A DNA stretch of 64,000 bases from Ascaphus truei (taxonomy: Eukaryota > Chordata > Amphibia > Anura > Ascaphidae): positions 4,776,876 through 4,840,875 of the forward strand of contig CM071569.1 in assembly GCA_036426205.1 (NCBI GenBank), written 5' to 3'. This document shows, in pieces, positions 24,500 to 35,519 of this stretch (position 1 is its first letter; each line of letters starts with the position of its first letter). The notes beneath the pieces were generated by a model. The model was not told the DNA's origin and did not search any database. It saw only the letters and a program-made list of their open reading frames with translations. A program made the position numbers and the translations under genes.

Positions 24500-25945
24500 T
24501 TCATATACATCAGTATGTAATACCCAGATCCTACATATACATCAGTATGTAATACCCAGATCCAATATATACATCAGTATGTAATACCCAGATCCAATAT
24601 ATACATCAGCATATAATACCCAGATACTGCATATACATCAGTATGTAATTCCCAGATCCAACATATACATCAGTATGTAATACCCAGAACCTACATATAC
24701 ATCAGTATGTAATACCCAGATCCTACATATACATCCGTATGTAATACCCAGATCCTACATATACCTCAGTATGTAATACCAGATCCTACATATACATCAG
24801 TATATAATACCCAGAACCTACATATACACCAGTATGTAATACCAGATCCTACATATACATCAGTATGTAATACCCAGATCCTACATGTACATCAGTATGT
24901 AATACCCAGATCCTACATGTACATCAGAATGTAATACCCAGATACTACATATACATCAGTATGTAATACCCAGATACTACATATACATCAGTATGTAATA
25001 CCCAGATCCTACATATACATCAGTATGTAATACCAGATCCTAGATACATCAGTATGTATACCAGATCCTACATTTACATCAGTATGTAATCCCAGATCCA
25101 ACATATACATCAGTATATACAGTAATACCCCCGATCCTACATATACATCAGTATATAATACCCAGATCCTACATATACATCAGTATGTAATACCCAGATC
25201 CTACATATACATCAGTATGTAATACCCAGATCCTACATGTACATCAGTATATAATGCCCAGAACCTACATATACATAAGTATGTAATACCCAGATCCTAC
25301 ATGTACATCAGTATGTAATACCCACATCCTACATATACATCAGTATGTAATACCCAGATCCTACATATACATCAGTATATAATACCCAGATCCTACATAT
25401 ACATCGATACCAGATTCTAAACATATACATCAGTATGTAATACCCACATCCTACATATACATCAGTATGTAATACCCAGATCCTACATATACATCAGTAT
25501 ATAATACCCAGATCCTACATATACATCAGTATGTAATACCCAGATCCTACATATACATCAGTATATAATACCTAGATCTTACATATACATCAGTATGTAA
25601 TACCCAGATACTACATATACATCAGTATGTAATACCCAGATCCAACATATACATGAGTAGGTAATACCCAGATCCTACATGTCCATCAGTATGTAATACC
25701 AAGATCCTACATATACATCAGTATGTAATACCCAGATCATTCATCAGTATATAATACCCAGATCCTACATATACATCAGTATGTAATACCCAGATCATAC
25801 ATCAGTATATAATACCCAGATCCTACATGTACATCAGTATGTAATACCCAGATCATACATGTCCATCAGTATGTAATACCCAGATCCTACATGTACATCA
25901 GTATGTAATACCCAGATCATACATCAGTATGTTCAGATGCAGCCA
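24500..25945 (+). repeat. 32-bp minisatellite A, right block
   Basis: Clean tandem units of the same 32-bp repeat as 11450-13082, in the same orientation. Variants include TATATAATACCC in place of TATGTAATACCC and CATGTACATCAG in place of CATATACATCAG. Confidence 0.95.
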
Positions 25946-26052
25946 CCAGGATCCAGTCACTTGCTTGGGTAAAAACTAAGGCATCTCACAGTAAATGTGT
26001 CAACATTTCTGTGAGATTCCTAATGACTCTAGATGTACTATGTTGGTTAAAC

Positions 26053-26395
26053 AGAGCACACAGTATTGCGGCAGTACGATCGAGCTATCCAAAGGATCAG
26101 AGACAACGCTGGCTAGTATGCCAGTGCAGTACAATGGAGGGTAGGGCAGGAGGTCCTAATGTAATAGTGGCCACCCCGGAAGAAGTCGCGTTGAGCGCCG
26201 AAACGTACGTCGGGTCTTAGCCGACATGGTGGCACTAAACGCTACAGCTCATACTATTTGAAATGCCTACTATTTGAAAGTTGTATATATTAGATTAGGA
26301 CCTCCTGCCCTACCCTCCATTGTACTGCACTGGCGTACTAGCTAGCGTGTCTCTGATCCTTTGGATAGCTCGATCGTACTGCCGCAATACTGTTC
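26053..26395. mobile_element. Long hairpin element with about 110-bp arms
   Basis: 26053-26160 (CAGTATTGCGGCAGTACGAT ... GGGTAGGGCAGGAGG) is repeated inverted at 26290-26395 (CCTCCTGCCCTACCC ... CAATACTG). The 120-bp loop holds a hammerhead-like motif on the plus strand. A MITE origin is plausible, but clear target duplications are not visible. Confidence 0.6.
26174..26214 (+). ncRNA. Hammerhead-like motif with UC cleavage site
   Basis: Stem I CCC (26174-26176), CGGAAGA for CTGANGA (26177-26183, one core change), extra A, stem II with CGC/GCG around a GTTGA loop, GAAA (26200-26203), palindromic stem III ACGTACGT (26203-26210), C at 26211 as cleavage nucleotide, then GGG (26212-26214) pairing with CCC. 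The U4-to-G change would probably abolish cleavage. The rest of the architecture, including a canonical UC cleavage dinucleotide, is preserved. Confidence 0.5.
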
Positions 26396-27600
26396 TATGG
26401 GATCCGGTTCCCACGCATAAAAAACACTGTAGAGATACACGGTATACAACGTTTATAAGATCACTGAGCAGTATAGTATTGGTACACAACGTGTTTATAT
26501 GCTTTAAATACACTGAACATCCAGTGACTTCCGTGATCTCACAGTACCTAACAGCTGAGTCTGCTGAAAACAGTATACGGTAACACAAACATATTTAACC
26601 CCTGAGACTTAACACAGAGTTTGGCTATAAAAACTGTGCCTTGCGTTTTCATCTATCTCTGTGCTGGGGATTAAATGTATGTATTTGGTAATAACAATGT
26701 ATATGTATAACTAAGATTAAAGATCATATAACAAGCTGATAGATATATATACGAACAACAGAAAGATACGAGCTTATATGTGGATAAGTGAATGACAGAG
26801 ATCTCCAAGAAGAAGTACAACTACATATGATTACGGCAGCCGTTAACTGCAGCATATATGGTATCTTTATGCCATAAATACTTACTATCATCTGTACAAA
26901 GGCATTCTTCCTTTCACTTTAGGGATACACAGTGATATATTAATATCATTCCCCCATAATTCCTTTTAGGGGATATGACCCATGTCTATACAATCTTACC
27001 ATTATATAAGAAGACGATTACGGAATCTACCGCGCATGCGCAGTTCATCCTTAATGGTCTACACTGACCGAGTATATTAGGAAATATGGCATAATGGCTA
27101 TCATATATGCATGGAAAATATCAGAAACTTCTGGACATCTTTTCTAGTATTTATCATATGTAGTGGACATCCAGATTCTCTTCACTATACCATTATTGGT
27201 ACTACCCATGACCGGAGGTGTCAGAAGCATAGTATACATACAACAACTGGCTCCAATGATCATCATTGTATAAATGCACTATATATATATATATACTGTA
27301 CATGGATCATCTATTGTGGGTTTCATATAACGATACATCCACTAGAGAATGATACGTTAAGTATGTCTACAGGAGGAACACTAATGATTCACATCTGAAT
27401 TTTTGACTGGTTATCTATACCACCACATAAATATATATGCACAATCTTCATTTAGGGGACTCTATATATATCCTATTTTAGAGATTTAGGATCTATAACT
27501 ATATTTTAACCATTATGTGTATTAATAAAATTATTTTAACTGTTATATTTAGTTGCACATTTTTGACCTTGATATAATACAATTCTGGTCTGCAGTGCGC
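26396..27600. other. AT-rich segment without supported gene
   Basis: The arm segment between the hairpin element and the region around the MITE. A TATAAAA word lies near 26627 and a TA microsatellite at about 27280-27296. No frame is credible. Confidence 0.5.
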
Positions 27601-27748
27601 CATCATTTGAGACCTTCCAAGTATGCTCTGTTTAACCAACATAGTACACCCATCTAGATTTATTCTATTCACTCCCTGGCAGCGCGCAACCTTTACCTAG
27701 GGGCTTTGAGAGAGGTTACCCACATCCTACTAGATTCCTAATGACGCA

Positions 27749-27806
27749 TCAGATTAACACAGCAGGGGTCAATGGGACTGCAGGGACCCCCGCTGTGTTA
27801 ATCCGA
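27749..27806. repeat. Perfect-type hairpin (GATTAACACAGC arms)
   Basis: CAGATTAACACAGCAGGGGTC is answered by its near-exact inverted form GACCCCCGCTGTGTTAATC around AATGGGACTGCAG. It lies immediately next to the TA repeat and the MITE, so it may be the subterminal end of an older nested element. Confidence 0.6.
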
Positions 27807-27818
27807 TATATATATATA

Positions 27819-28048
27819 CAGCTCAACCCCCTTACAACGCTGTGCTTGGTGTCCAAAGAATCACATCGCGTTATAAGCGGATCGCGTTGGAAATAATGTA
27901 CAATTGTATGCATTGTACAATAAAGTATTTACGATACCAATAATCGTGTTGTAAAGTATTCATTAATACGAAAATTGGGAGCCACGCTTGCATCGCGTTA
28001 TAAGCAGATTCACGTTGTAACGGATCGCGTTATAACGGGGTTGAGCTG
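27819..28048. mobile_element. pogo/Tigger-like MITE
   Basis: 230 bp bounded by CAGCTCAACCCCCTTACAAC and the inverted end GTTATAACGGGGTTGAGCTG, set between TA repeats (TA target). The inner sequence repeats GATCGCGTTATAA / TTATAACGCGATC words in both directions, so almost the whole element folds back. Ends beginning CAG and rich in CCCC/TTATAACGC resemble those of Tigger-type MITEs; assignment is by end style only. Confidence 0.75.
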
Positions 28049-28123
28049 TATATATATATATATATATATATATATTAGCAATATGTACAATAGAGGACTG
28101 CGCTAATGTATGAATAGCCAGTA

Positions 28124-28162
28124 CCCCTGAAGAAGTCAGTCTATCTGATGAAACGCGTAGGG
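28124..28162 (+). ncRNA. Hammerhead-like ribozyme motif, intact core
   Basis: Stem I CCC (28124-28126), CTGAAGA (28127-28133), extra A (28134), stem II GTCAG/CTGAT with a TCTAT loop (one G-T wobble), GAAA (28150-28153), palindromic stem III ACGCGT (28153-28158), putative cleavage after A28159, then GGG (28160-28162) pairing with CCC. Both invariant boxes are exact. Confidence 0.65.
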
Positions 28163-28580
28163 AAGGTGTGCAGTGGACCTTTACAAACGCTTGCTACAGA
28201 ACTGCTTGGGATCTTTACCAGTCCGGTATCCAGTACTATTCTCGTGACGTCATCTGCTGGTCCGCGGCATCTACCATCCCCGGTGGGAACCAAAGAGCAT
28301 CTGGTGGTGTGTATCCGGTGAGAGATCATTGCGGAGTGCCTGATACGTCAGTTCCTGCAGGCGGTGAACAACGAAGGCAGCATTCTGATCCAGTGGTGTC
28401 ACGGAGTGAATACAGCAGTGAAGCAGTGTTTCCTGGTCCTAGGAGCATGAGTATATCTCATAACATTCTTATATTTGTTCTATGTTTGTGAGTTCATTTT
28501 TATTGAGATTTTTGGGAATTAAATATATCGATTTTGCACAGTAATGCACTAGGATTTGGCTTTTTTTCTTTCTATTTTTC
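28124..28580 (+). mobile_element. Hammerhead-bearing repeat unit
   Basis: The unit begins with the ribozyme-like motif (28124-28162), carries a body with TGACGTCA (28246-28253), and finishes with TTTTTATTGAGATTTTTGGG, a CACTAGGATTTGGC word and a T-rich end at the TA microsatellite. It is non-coding; the open frame of 107 codons from 28168 is not conserved between the two arms. The layout fits a small retrozyme-like or Penelope-derived non-autonomous element. Confidence 0.5.
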
Positions 28581-28604
28581 TATATATATATATATATATA
28601 TATA

Positions 28605-29403
28605 TGTAGCGGTCATGTAAAATGCCTACAGTCATCTCTCCTGCTGGCAGTAAGGCCTGGTAAGTGTGGGCATGCCAGCAGTAATCATGGAGGTTTTCCC
28701 TCACACCCTGGTGGGGTGCTCTGTGTATGGCTGGGACTGGTCACATGCTCTGACTCCATGGTTAGTGATGTCAGAGATGTGTCAGCCTCAGAAGCTTACA
28801 TAAGGCACAGCACTGTGTTCTAAAGTGGAGTTGCTGGAAAGTTCTACCTGAGTTGCTGTCTAGTTCAAGTCCAGTTGAGGAGGAGTTCTGTCAGTTATGA
28901 TATAGTAACTCCATGGGAGGCTGTGTCCAGGGACCTGGCACAGGACAGTGATTACTGCGGGAATAGTGAATCCCTGATCTAGGTGATATACCTATCAAAA
29001 GGGAGCACTGGCGAGATGAGCGGCTGAAGATACTCCTTGTGGAGGGCAGTTGCCCTGCCGTGTCAATAAAGATGAGTTCAGCCAGAAACCCTCTCGTGTA
29101 TCTATCTGGAATGAGTGTACAGAGAGGAGCACCACGGAGGAGTTCCTCGCCAGGATCATTCCCTTGTGGACGCAGGGACCCTGGTGAGGTGGAGGCGCTG
29201 AACTGGAACTAGGTGAGACTCAGCACACTACCTCAGCTGCCTGTCTGACGGGTCCTCCCCACACACCATCATGCGGGAGACTCAGGAGTCCTGTAGCCAG
29301 CAGGTGCACCATCAGGCATATTCACACTGTAATGGGGTCCGGTTAGACCACAGGGGCCAATGTGAGATTGGGTGGGTCAGGCCGGGCCGGAAATACCGTT
29401 ACA
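28605..29403 (+). mobile_element. Solo LTR, 799 bp
   Basis: Begins TGTAGCGGTCATG and ends ACCGTTACA (TG...CA ends with a short inverted repeat TGTARCGG/CCGTTACA). It contains an AATAAA polyadenylation signal (within GTCAATAAAGATG, about 29064-29069). The insertion is in a TA tract, so the 5-bp duplication TATAT is compatible but not diagnostic. No primer-binding site, internal region or second LTR is nearby. A Gypsy/ERV-like origin is inferred from structure alone. Confidence 0.75.
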
Positions 29404-29744
29404 TATATATATATAATTATTATTATTATTACTAGTAATATATATAGTACAACTGATACTAGCAACCGGAGTGACCTACCTGTAGGCTAGCAAGCCTTGT
29501 AGCATATATACAAGTTAACAAATAACATGTTTAATACCTGTTTTAGTTGTTTTAAGAAATGTTTGGCAAGCAAACGTGCAGGGGCAAGAAGAGGTGGACA
29601 TAGTATATCAGTGAATTTGTTGCTGCTGATACTACTACACACACTCACAGCAAGAATCAGCTGAAGGACAATGACACTGAATTCCAATCCGAATCCCGCT
29701 GCAGAAGGTCCACCCGCTGCCTAGACAATTAACCTCCAGTTTTA

Positions 29745-30747
29745 ATGAGATTTAAACTGGAAATTGGAAGTTCTAGTCTGCCTATGGCTAGTAATGGTTG
29801 TAATACTGAAATTACAAATTATAATATGGATTATCAGATTGAGAATGTGAAGGAAACAGTCAGCTCCTTGGAAAAGCCAGTACCGCCACCAGCGCCAGTT
29901 GCTGCTAATGCTGCAAAGCCCGGTAAGTTCATTCAAAGAAGCTCTGGCATTGATAGCACAAGACTCTGAAGAGCTGTTAAGAGAGTCAAGTGAAGAAGAG
30001 GGAACGTCACAGGGACTTGATAACACTGTTGTGAATGAGGATTCTGATGTGTTTGTTGCTGATCATGTTGTGAAAGACTGTGATTTAAGTGGTGGCGCTG
30101 CTGCTGATGCTGGTGGTGGTGCCTCTGCTGCTGCTGGTGGTGGCTCTGCTGCTGCTGCTGGTGGTGGTGATGGCACTGCTGCTGCTGGTGGTGGTGGCTC
30201 TGCTGCTGCTGCTGGTGGTGTGGCGCTGCTGGTGGTGGTGGCACTGCTGCTGGTGGTGGTGGTGGCACTGCTGCTGGTGGTGNNNNNNNNNNNTGGTGGC
30301 ACTGCTGCTGGTGGTGGTGGTGGCACTGCTGCTGGTGGTGTGGCGCTGCTGGTGGTGGTGGCACTGCTGCTGGTGGTGGTGGTGGCACTGCTGCTGGTGG
30401 TGGCTCTGCTGCTGCTGGTGGTGGCACTGCTGCTGGTGGTAGTGGTGGTACTGCTGGTGGTGGTGGTGGCACTGCTGCTGGTGGTAGTGGTGGCACTGCT
30501 GGTGGTGGTGGTGGCACTGCTGCTGGTTGTGGTGGCACTGTTGGTGGTGGTGGTGACACTGCTGCTGGTGGTGGTGGTGGCACTGCTGCTGGTGGTGGTA
30601 GTGGCACTGCTGCTGGTGGCAGCACTAGTGATGAATGTGAAAATACTTCAGATGCAAGTGATGATTCTGTGATCATTGTAAAGGTTTGTGAAAATGCATC
30701 AACAACAAGTAAAGGGGAAACTGCAAGCAGTACCGTGACTATATATT
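29745..30747 (+). pseudogene. Possible coding remnant: acidic flanks around a Gly/Ala/Thr repeat
   Basis: Two frames seem to belong together. The first (from 29745) gives a short acidic/Pro-rich segment ending PPPAPVAANAAKPG. About 29930 a one-base shift, or use of the GTAAGT at 29923 as a splice donor, moves to a second frame with EALALIAQDSEELLRESSEE, then a Gly-Gly-Ala/Thr-Ala-Ala-rich tract of about 180 residues, then a Ser/Asp/Glu-rich tail (DECENTSDASDDS, VIIVKVCENAS) to a stop at 30745-30747. The tract is interrupted by an 11-N gap and by phase changes (GTGGCGCTG segments), probably sequence errors. No domain is recognised and no promoter is seen. It may be a host low-complexity protein exon, a transposon accessory protein or a chance frame. 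Confidence 0.35.
30283..30293. other. Assembly gap (11 N) inside the repeat tract
   Basis: The roughly 67 bp before the gap (from GTGGCGCTGCTGG) recur after it at about 30330-30398, as if two overlapping sequence ends were abutted and not merged. Confidence 0.8.
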
Positions 30748-30789
30748 AATTATTCAATAAGAATAACTAAACATCATAAACATCAACAG

Positions 30790-31560
30790 TAGTACATTGA
30801 TGTTACTTTTGACTCCTCCTCATTACCCTCTGTTACACAGATGTCATCACTAATACCATTGACCACTTTCATGTTGTTCTGACCCAACAGCACCAACACC
30901 ACAGTGTTGACAAACACTATCACAACGTCCAGGATCACCAGTTATGTCTCTTGTAGACCGTATTTTTAGTACAAGAGCTATTGCGTTGCATTTTTTACGC
31001 TTTCAAATGATCAGACTGCAGATACATATTCATGTTGAACAGTTATGAAAGGGGTAGAGCAGGTACCCATCTTGGGGCCTCTGTATTAAGAGGTCACATG
31101 ACCTGCTATAACCAATCAAAGTGAGTAAGGCAAAAGGGGGGAGTGTCACTTTCAGACAACACAGTGTACTGATACAGGTGGAGATGGAGACAATGGGTCA
31201 CCGTCACCACAGACACCACGCACAAGGTCACAACCGACTCATGGTGATGATGGTGATTTAGATGGCATTGGTTATAAGGGGTACTGATGAATAGCAGTGA
31301 TGATAGTGTGGGTGCTGGCCGGTGGCACAACAGTTTGTAAACCAGACAAGATGATGTCAGTCCTACAACTCATAGTAGCATTTGTAAAGGTGAACAAATT
31401 TCACCGCACCCATGACAGTGCTGAATGGCAGGTTAGGAAGAAGCCCCACACACCTCCTTAACGATGCATATGAGTAGCTGCGTGGCTGATACTATACACC
31501 TCATAAATAAACTTTTGCCCCCTGCAGACGCAGTTTCCAGGACACCTTCCTACTGTCTCT
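30790..31560. other. Arm segment without supported gene
   Basis: Frames on the minus strand around 30.8-31.0 kb are open in the left-arm copy (66 codons at 17599) but broken in the right. A CACATGACC word and an ATCACCATCATCACCATGAGT-like Thr/Met motif (complement) are the only repeats seen. Confidence 0.45.
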
Positions 31561-31569
31561 GTACGTTCC

Positions 31570-31745
31570 TCCTACCTACCAATTAGATTGTAAGCTCTTC
31601 AGGGCAGGGACTCCTTTTCCTAAATGTCACTTTTATGTCTGAAAGCGCTTCTTTCCATTATTTGTTATTTGTTATTTATATGGTTAACACGTGTTACTGC
31701 TGTGAAGCGCTATGTACATTAATGGCGCTATATAAATAAAGATAT
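31570..31745 (+). mobile_element. L2-type SINE tail
   Basis: TTAGATTGTAAGCTCTTCAG, GGCAGGGACTCC, then AAGCGCTATGTACATTAATG and GCGCTATATAAATAAAG: the 3' module shared with L2-dependent SINEs. No tRNA head is recognisable upstream. Confidence 0.7.
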
Positions 31746-31949
31746 TCATACCTACAAGATAACAAAGAAAAGAACCCCCCAAAAAAATAGGAGAGTGAGG
31801 ATTCAACTGGCAGATAATCCGATTCATCGTCTTCATTAATGATCATCACTTCACATCATTCATTATTTAAATTGAGCGTAGGTTAAACGTGCTGGATTTT
31901 CTTCTTCTTGAGTTTCAGGCTAATCTACTAGTACTCTATAGTATCTATG

Positions 31950-32250
31950 TAATAAGTAACTAGTAGTAATTTAAAAAAAATTCTATGATTGAGGAATGTA
32001 ATTAAATGCAATTTGAAATATTACATATTAATTTAAAAAAAGGCAATTAGCACAGCCTTGAAGTAGAAAAACATAATTAATCTAAAAAAATCTCATGTAA
32101 TAGGTAACCAGTAGTAATTAATAAATAAGTCTATGATTGATGAATGCAATTAAATGGAGTAGGAAATATTGCATATTAATTTAAAAAAAAAAGGCAATTA
32201 ACAGCCATGAAGTAGAAAACATGATTAATCTACCATAAAAACGTAAATGT
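31950..32250. repeat. 148-bp AT-rich tandem dimer
   Basis: TCTATGATTGA recurs at 31982 and 32130. Each unit continues through GAATGTAATTAAATG-like, ATATTAATTTAAAAAAA, GGCAATTA, GCC(T)TGAAGTAGAAAA and TAATTAATCTA words. Confidence 0.75.
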
Positions 32251-34344
32251 AACAAACATTTATAAATATGATTAGCTATATATTTTTTAAACTTTGTTTT
32301 TTTAACTTTTCAACAAACGATTTATTTATTTTCGGATTTTTTTTTATTTTCTGTAAAAACATTTTTTTTTAAAGAAAACATTTAACAAAGAAATCAGAAA
32401 AAAAAGAGAATTGAGAAGGGTAACAGTAACACTGCGGAAAACAGCAAAAACAGCAGTTTTCTAATCATGTCCAAGGAAGGGGCCATGTAGGAAGCAGCAG
32501 AAGCAAAAGGAATGAGTGTCTGCTTGTTTGAGATGAGAATAATAATAAGAGATTGTGTAACATCCAACACCATGATGAAAAATCAATGAAGATGCCCCAC
32601 AACCCAATCCCAAACTTAAAAAATGCCCAAGATGCAACCAGTGTCAGTAAGTGCTGCGCGTCTTTGACATGATGACTACCCAATAATTCTGTCTTCTGAA
32701 CACTGACAGACCCCGACAGAGTAGGACAAAGTGAAGGAATCGGAGTGCAGGCCAAAGGAATTGAATTGGAACTAAGCCAAATGATTTCAGGATGAGGATG
32801 GAGAGGACAAAGGATTGCCGTCGACATGTACTTGATAAGGCGCAACTACATCGGTGCCCACTTAAGCTGACCACGACCGCTCCAAAGAATGAAAGTGCCA
32901 GGGGTGGTGCAGCCTCAAATCCTCGTCGATGATCCATGTCTGCGTCTCTTCAAGTGCATCACCCCTACTAACAACATGCCCACAGAACAAACGTTGCTAC
33001 TATCCCACTGTACACTCTACACTGGACCCTGTGAAGCCTACTAGGTCTTGCTCTCACTCCCTGGCCCCGTTTTCTCTGTGGTGGTAGGGGATGTGGGGGA
33101 GAAGGATGAAGTTGTACAGGTGGGAAGATGGGTGGAGAAGCAACAGAGTCACTTCACACAGAAATGGTGGATCATGTAGCCCATCAGGGCCTAGTGTGCT
33201 ATTGAGGAGAAGGAGTGGATGACCACCTCCTTTGGTGGGTGGTGGTGGCTCTTCTACAGAAGGATCATCATGTCTGGAGACTTGTGGAAATGCACAGATT
33301 TGCTGATGTTGCCTCTCTGAGAGGTGACAGTGATTGTTCTACATGTGTTGCTGCAGATCACTTGTCCCCAGGCCGCATGAACTCCTGCCCCTATGCACCA
33401 CTGCGCCACAAAGGACCTAGTGTACCACCACAGAGACAAATACGAAACCATGGTGGGGCAATTGAAAGAATCCCCCCCCCCAACAAACACACACACAATT
33501 CACTTTCACACTTTTTTCTATCTAACTGAAAAATGTAAATATTATACCTAATAGATTTTTTCTAACATTCATTCACACTCCCCCCTCTCTCCATTATCAT
33601 TCCCCCCTCTGTCATTCTTTCCCCTCTTCCCTGTCATTCTCCCCCCTCTGTCATCCCTCCCCCCCCTCTTTCCCTGTCTTTCTCCCCCTCCCTCTCTCTG
33701 TCATTCTCACTACTACCTCAGTACTAACTGCTTCCTCTAAGTCCGAGCTACATCACAAGAGCGAGATTGAAGGAGGTGAAACATCCCCCAAGCTCAACTC
33801 AGTCACAGCCTGCTCCTCTAACTAAGGCTGAACAGCTGGAGGAGCAGGTTTCTGAAGCATACACACAACAGGAGGAGCAGCCACTGCTACGCCTACTGCT
33901 GGTACCAGAAAAAGCAACGGGTACATATACTGCTGCTCTTGCTGTTCTACCTGCACTGCTACCTGAGCCTAAAGAAAAACCCCTCCTCCGTCTCACTGAA
34001 GGGCACCAGCAGAGCCCCTCCCACCCAGTCACTACCCTCCATAACACAAATAAAACTGAAACCAACCTGCCCTACAAACAAAATCGCTCCTTTCCTGCCT
34101 ATCCTGCCTATCCTGCCACCAGCCCAGTCCCGCACTCCCTCCCCTTCCAATCACACAGTAAGGAAGTGGGAGGGGCTTAGAGTATGCACGTGTGGATTCA
34201 CTTTTTTCAAAATCCGCAATTAGATTTAGCATAATTCAGGAGCATCTCCCGAATCTTTTTACTGCCCCATCTGCCTTTGTATATCCGTGGAGAAAACGGA
34301 ATTTGATTTTTGTTTTTAATTCATTCGCCATTCTCTATGTAGTA
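32251..34344. other. Arm segment with weak frames only
   Basis: Contains a pyrimidine-rich stretch (about 33580-33700) and a 137-codon frame (33767-34180, plus). That frame is Gln/Pro/Leu-rich with a LTKAEQLEEQVSEAYTQQEE segment that could form a short helix; it ends GGA and matches nothing I recognise. Its left-arm equivalent is frame-shifted. I do not support a gene. Confidence 0.4.
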
Positions 34345-35510
34345 CCCAGAACCTACATATACATCAGGAAGGATGAAGTGACAAGATCTTACATATACAT
34401 CAGAATGTAGTGACAAGATCCTGCATATACATCAGGAAGGATGTAGTGACAAGATCCTGCATATACATCAGAATGTAGTGACAAGATCCTACATATACAT
34501 CAGAATGTAGTGACAAGATCCTACATATACATCAGAATGTAGTGACAAGATTCTACATATACATCAGAATGTAGTGACAAGATCCTACTGTACATATACA
34601 TCAGAATGTAGTGACAAGATCCTACATATACATCAGAATGTAGTGACAAGATCCTACTGTACATATACATCAGAATGTAGTGACAAGATTCTACATATAC
34701 ATCAGAATGTAGTGACAAGATCCCGTACATATACATCCGAAGTAGTGACAAGATTTCTAAATACCAGAATGTAGTGACAAGATCTACTACATATACATCA
34801 GAATGTAGTGACAAGATCCTACATATACATCAGATGTAGTAGTGACAAGATCCTTACATATACATCAGAATGTAGTGACAAGATCTACATATACATCAGA
34901 ATGTAGTGACAAGATCTCACATATACATCAGAATGTGAGACAGATTACACATAACATCAGAATGTAGTGACAAGATCCTACTGTACATATACATCAGAAT
35001 GTAGTGACAAGATCCTACATATACATCAGAATGTACAGTAGTGACAAGATCCTACATATACATCAGAATGTAGTGACAAGATCCTACATATACATCAGAA
35101 TGTAGTGACAAGATCCTACTGTATATACATCGAATGAGTGACAAGATCTCTACATATACATCAGAATGTGTGACAAGATCCTACTGTACATATACATCAG
35201 AATGTAGTGACAAGATCTACATCATACATCAGAATTGTCAGTGACAAGAATCCTAACTGTTACATATACATCAGAATGTAGTGACAAGATCCTACATATA
35301 CATCAGTAGTGACAAGATCCTACATATACATCAGAATGTACAGTAGTGACAAGATCCTACATATACATCAGAATGTAGTGACTAGATCCTACATATACAT
35401 CAGAATGTAGTGACTAGATCCTACATATACATCAGAATATAGTGACAAGATCCTACATACTGTAAACGTCAGAATGTAGTGACTAGATCCTACATATACA
35501 TCAGTATGTC
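34345..35510 (+). repeat. 32-bp minisatellite B
   Basis: Units CCTACATATACATCAG + AATGTAGTGACAAGAT, many with a CTGTA insertion before CATATACATC. The first half equals that of minisatellite A; the second half is different. The last unit (about 35492-35515) switches back to the A-like TATGTCATACCCA ending. Confidence 0.95.
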
Positions 35511-35519
35511 ATACCCAAA

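Larger units (their letters stand above)
24497..35510 (+). repeat. Right arm of giant palindrome (likely the genuine copy)
   Basis: About 11 kb, cleaner than the left arm, and joining at its outer end to unique sequence at about 35.52 kb. Deleting 13083-24501 and joining on the 509-bp identity would give one continuous minisatellite A leading into this arm, which is the simplest reading of the locus. Confidence 0.85.

Noticed and set aside
33767..34180. 137-codon gene
   Set aside because: The matching segment of the left arm is frame-shifted and no domain is recognised. Since the left arm may be error-laden this is weak evidence, but nothing positive supports coding.
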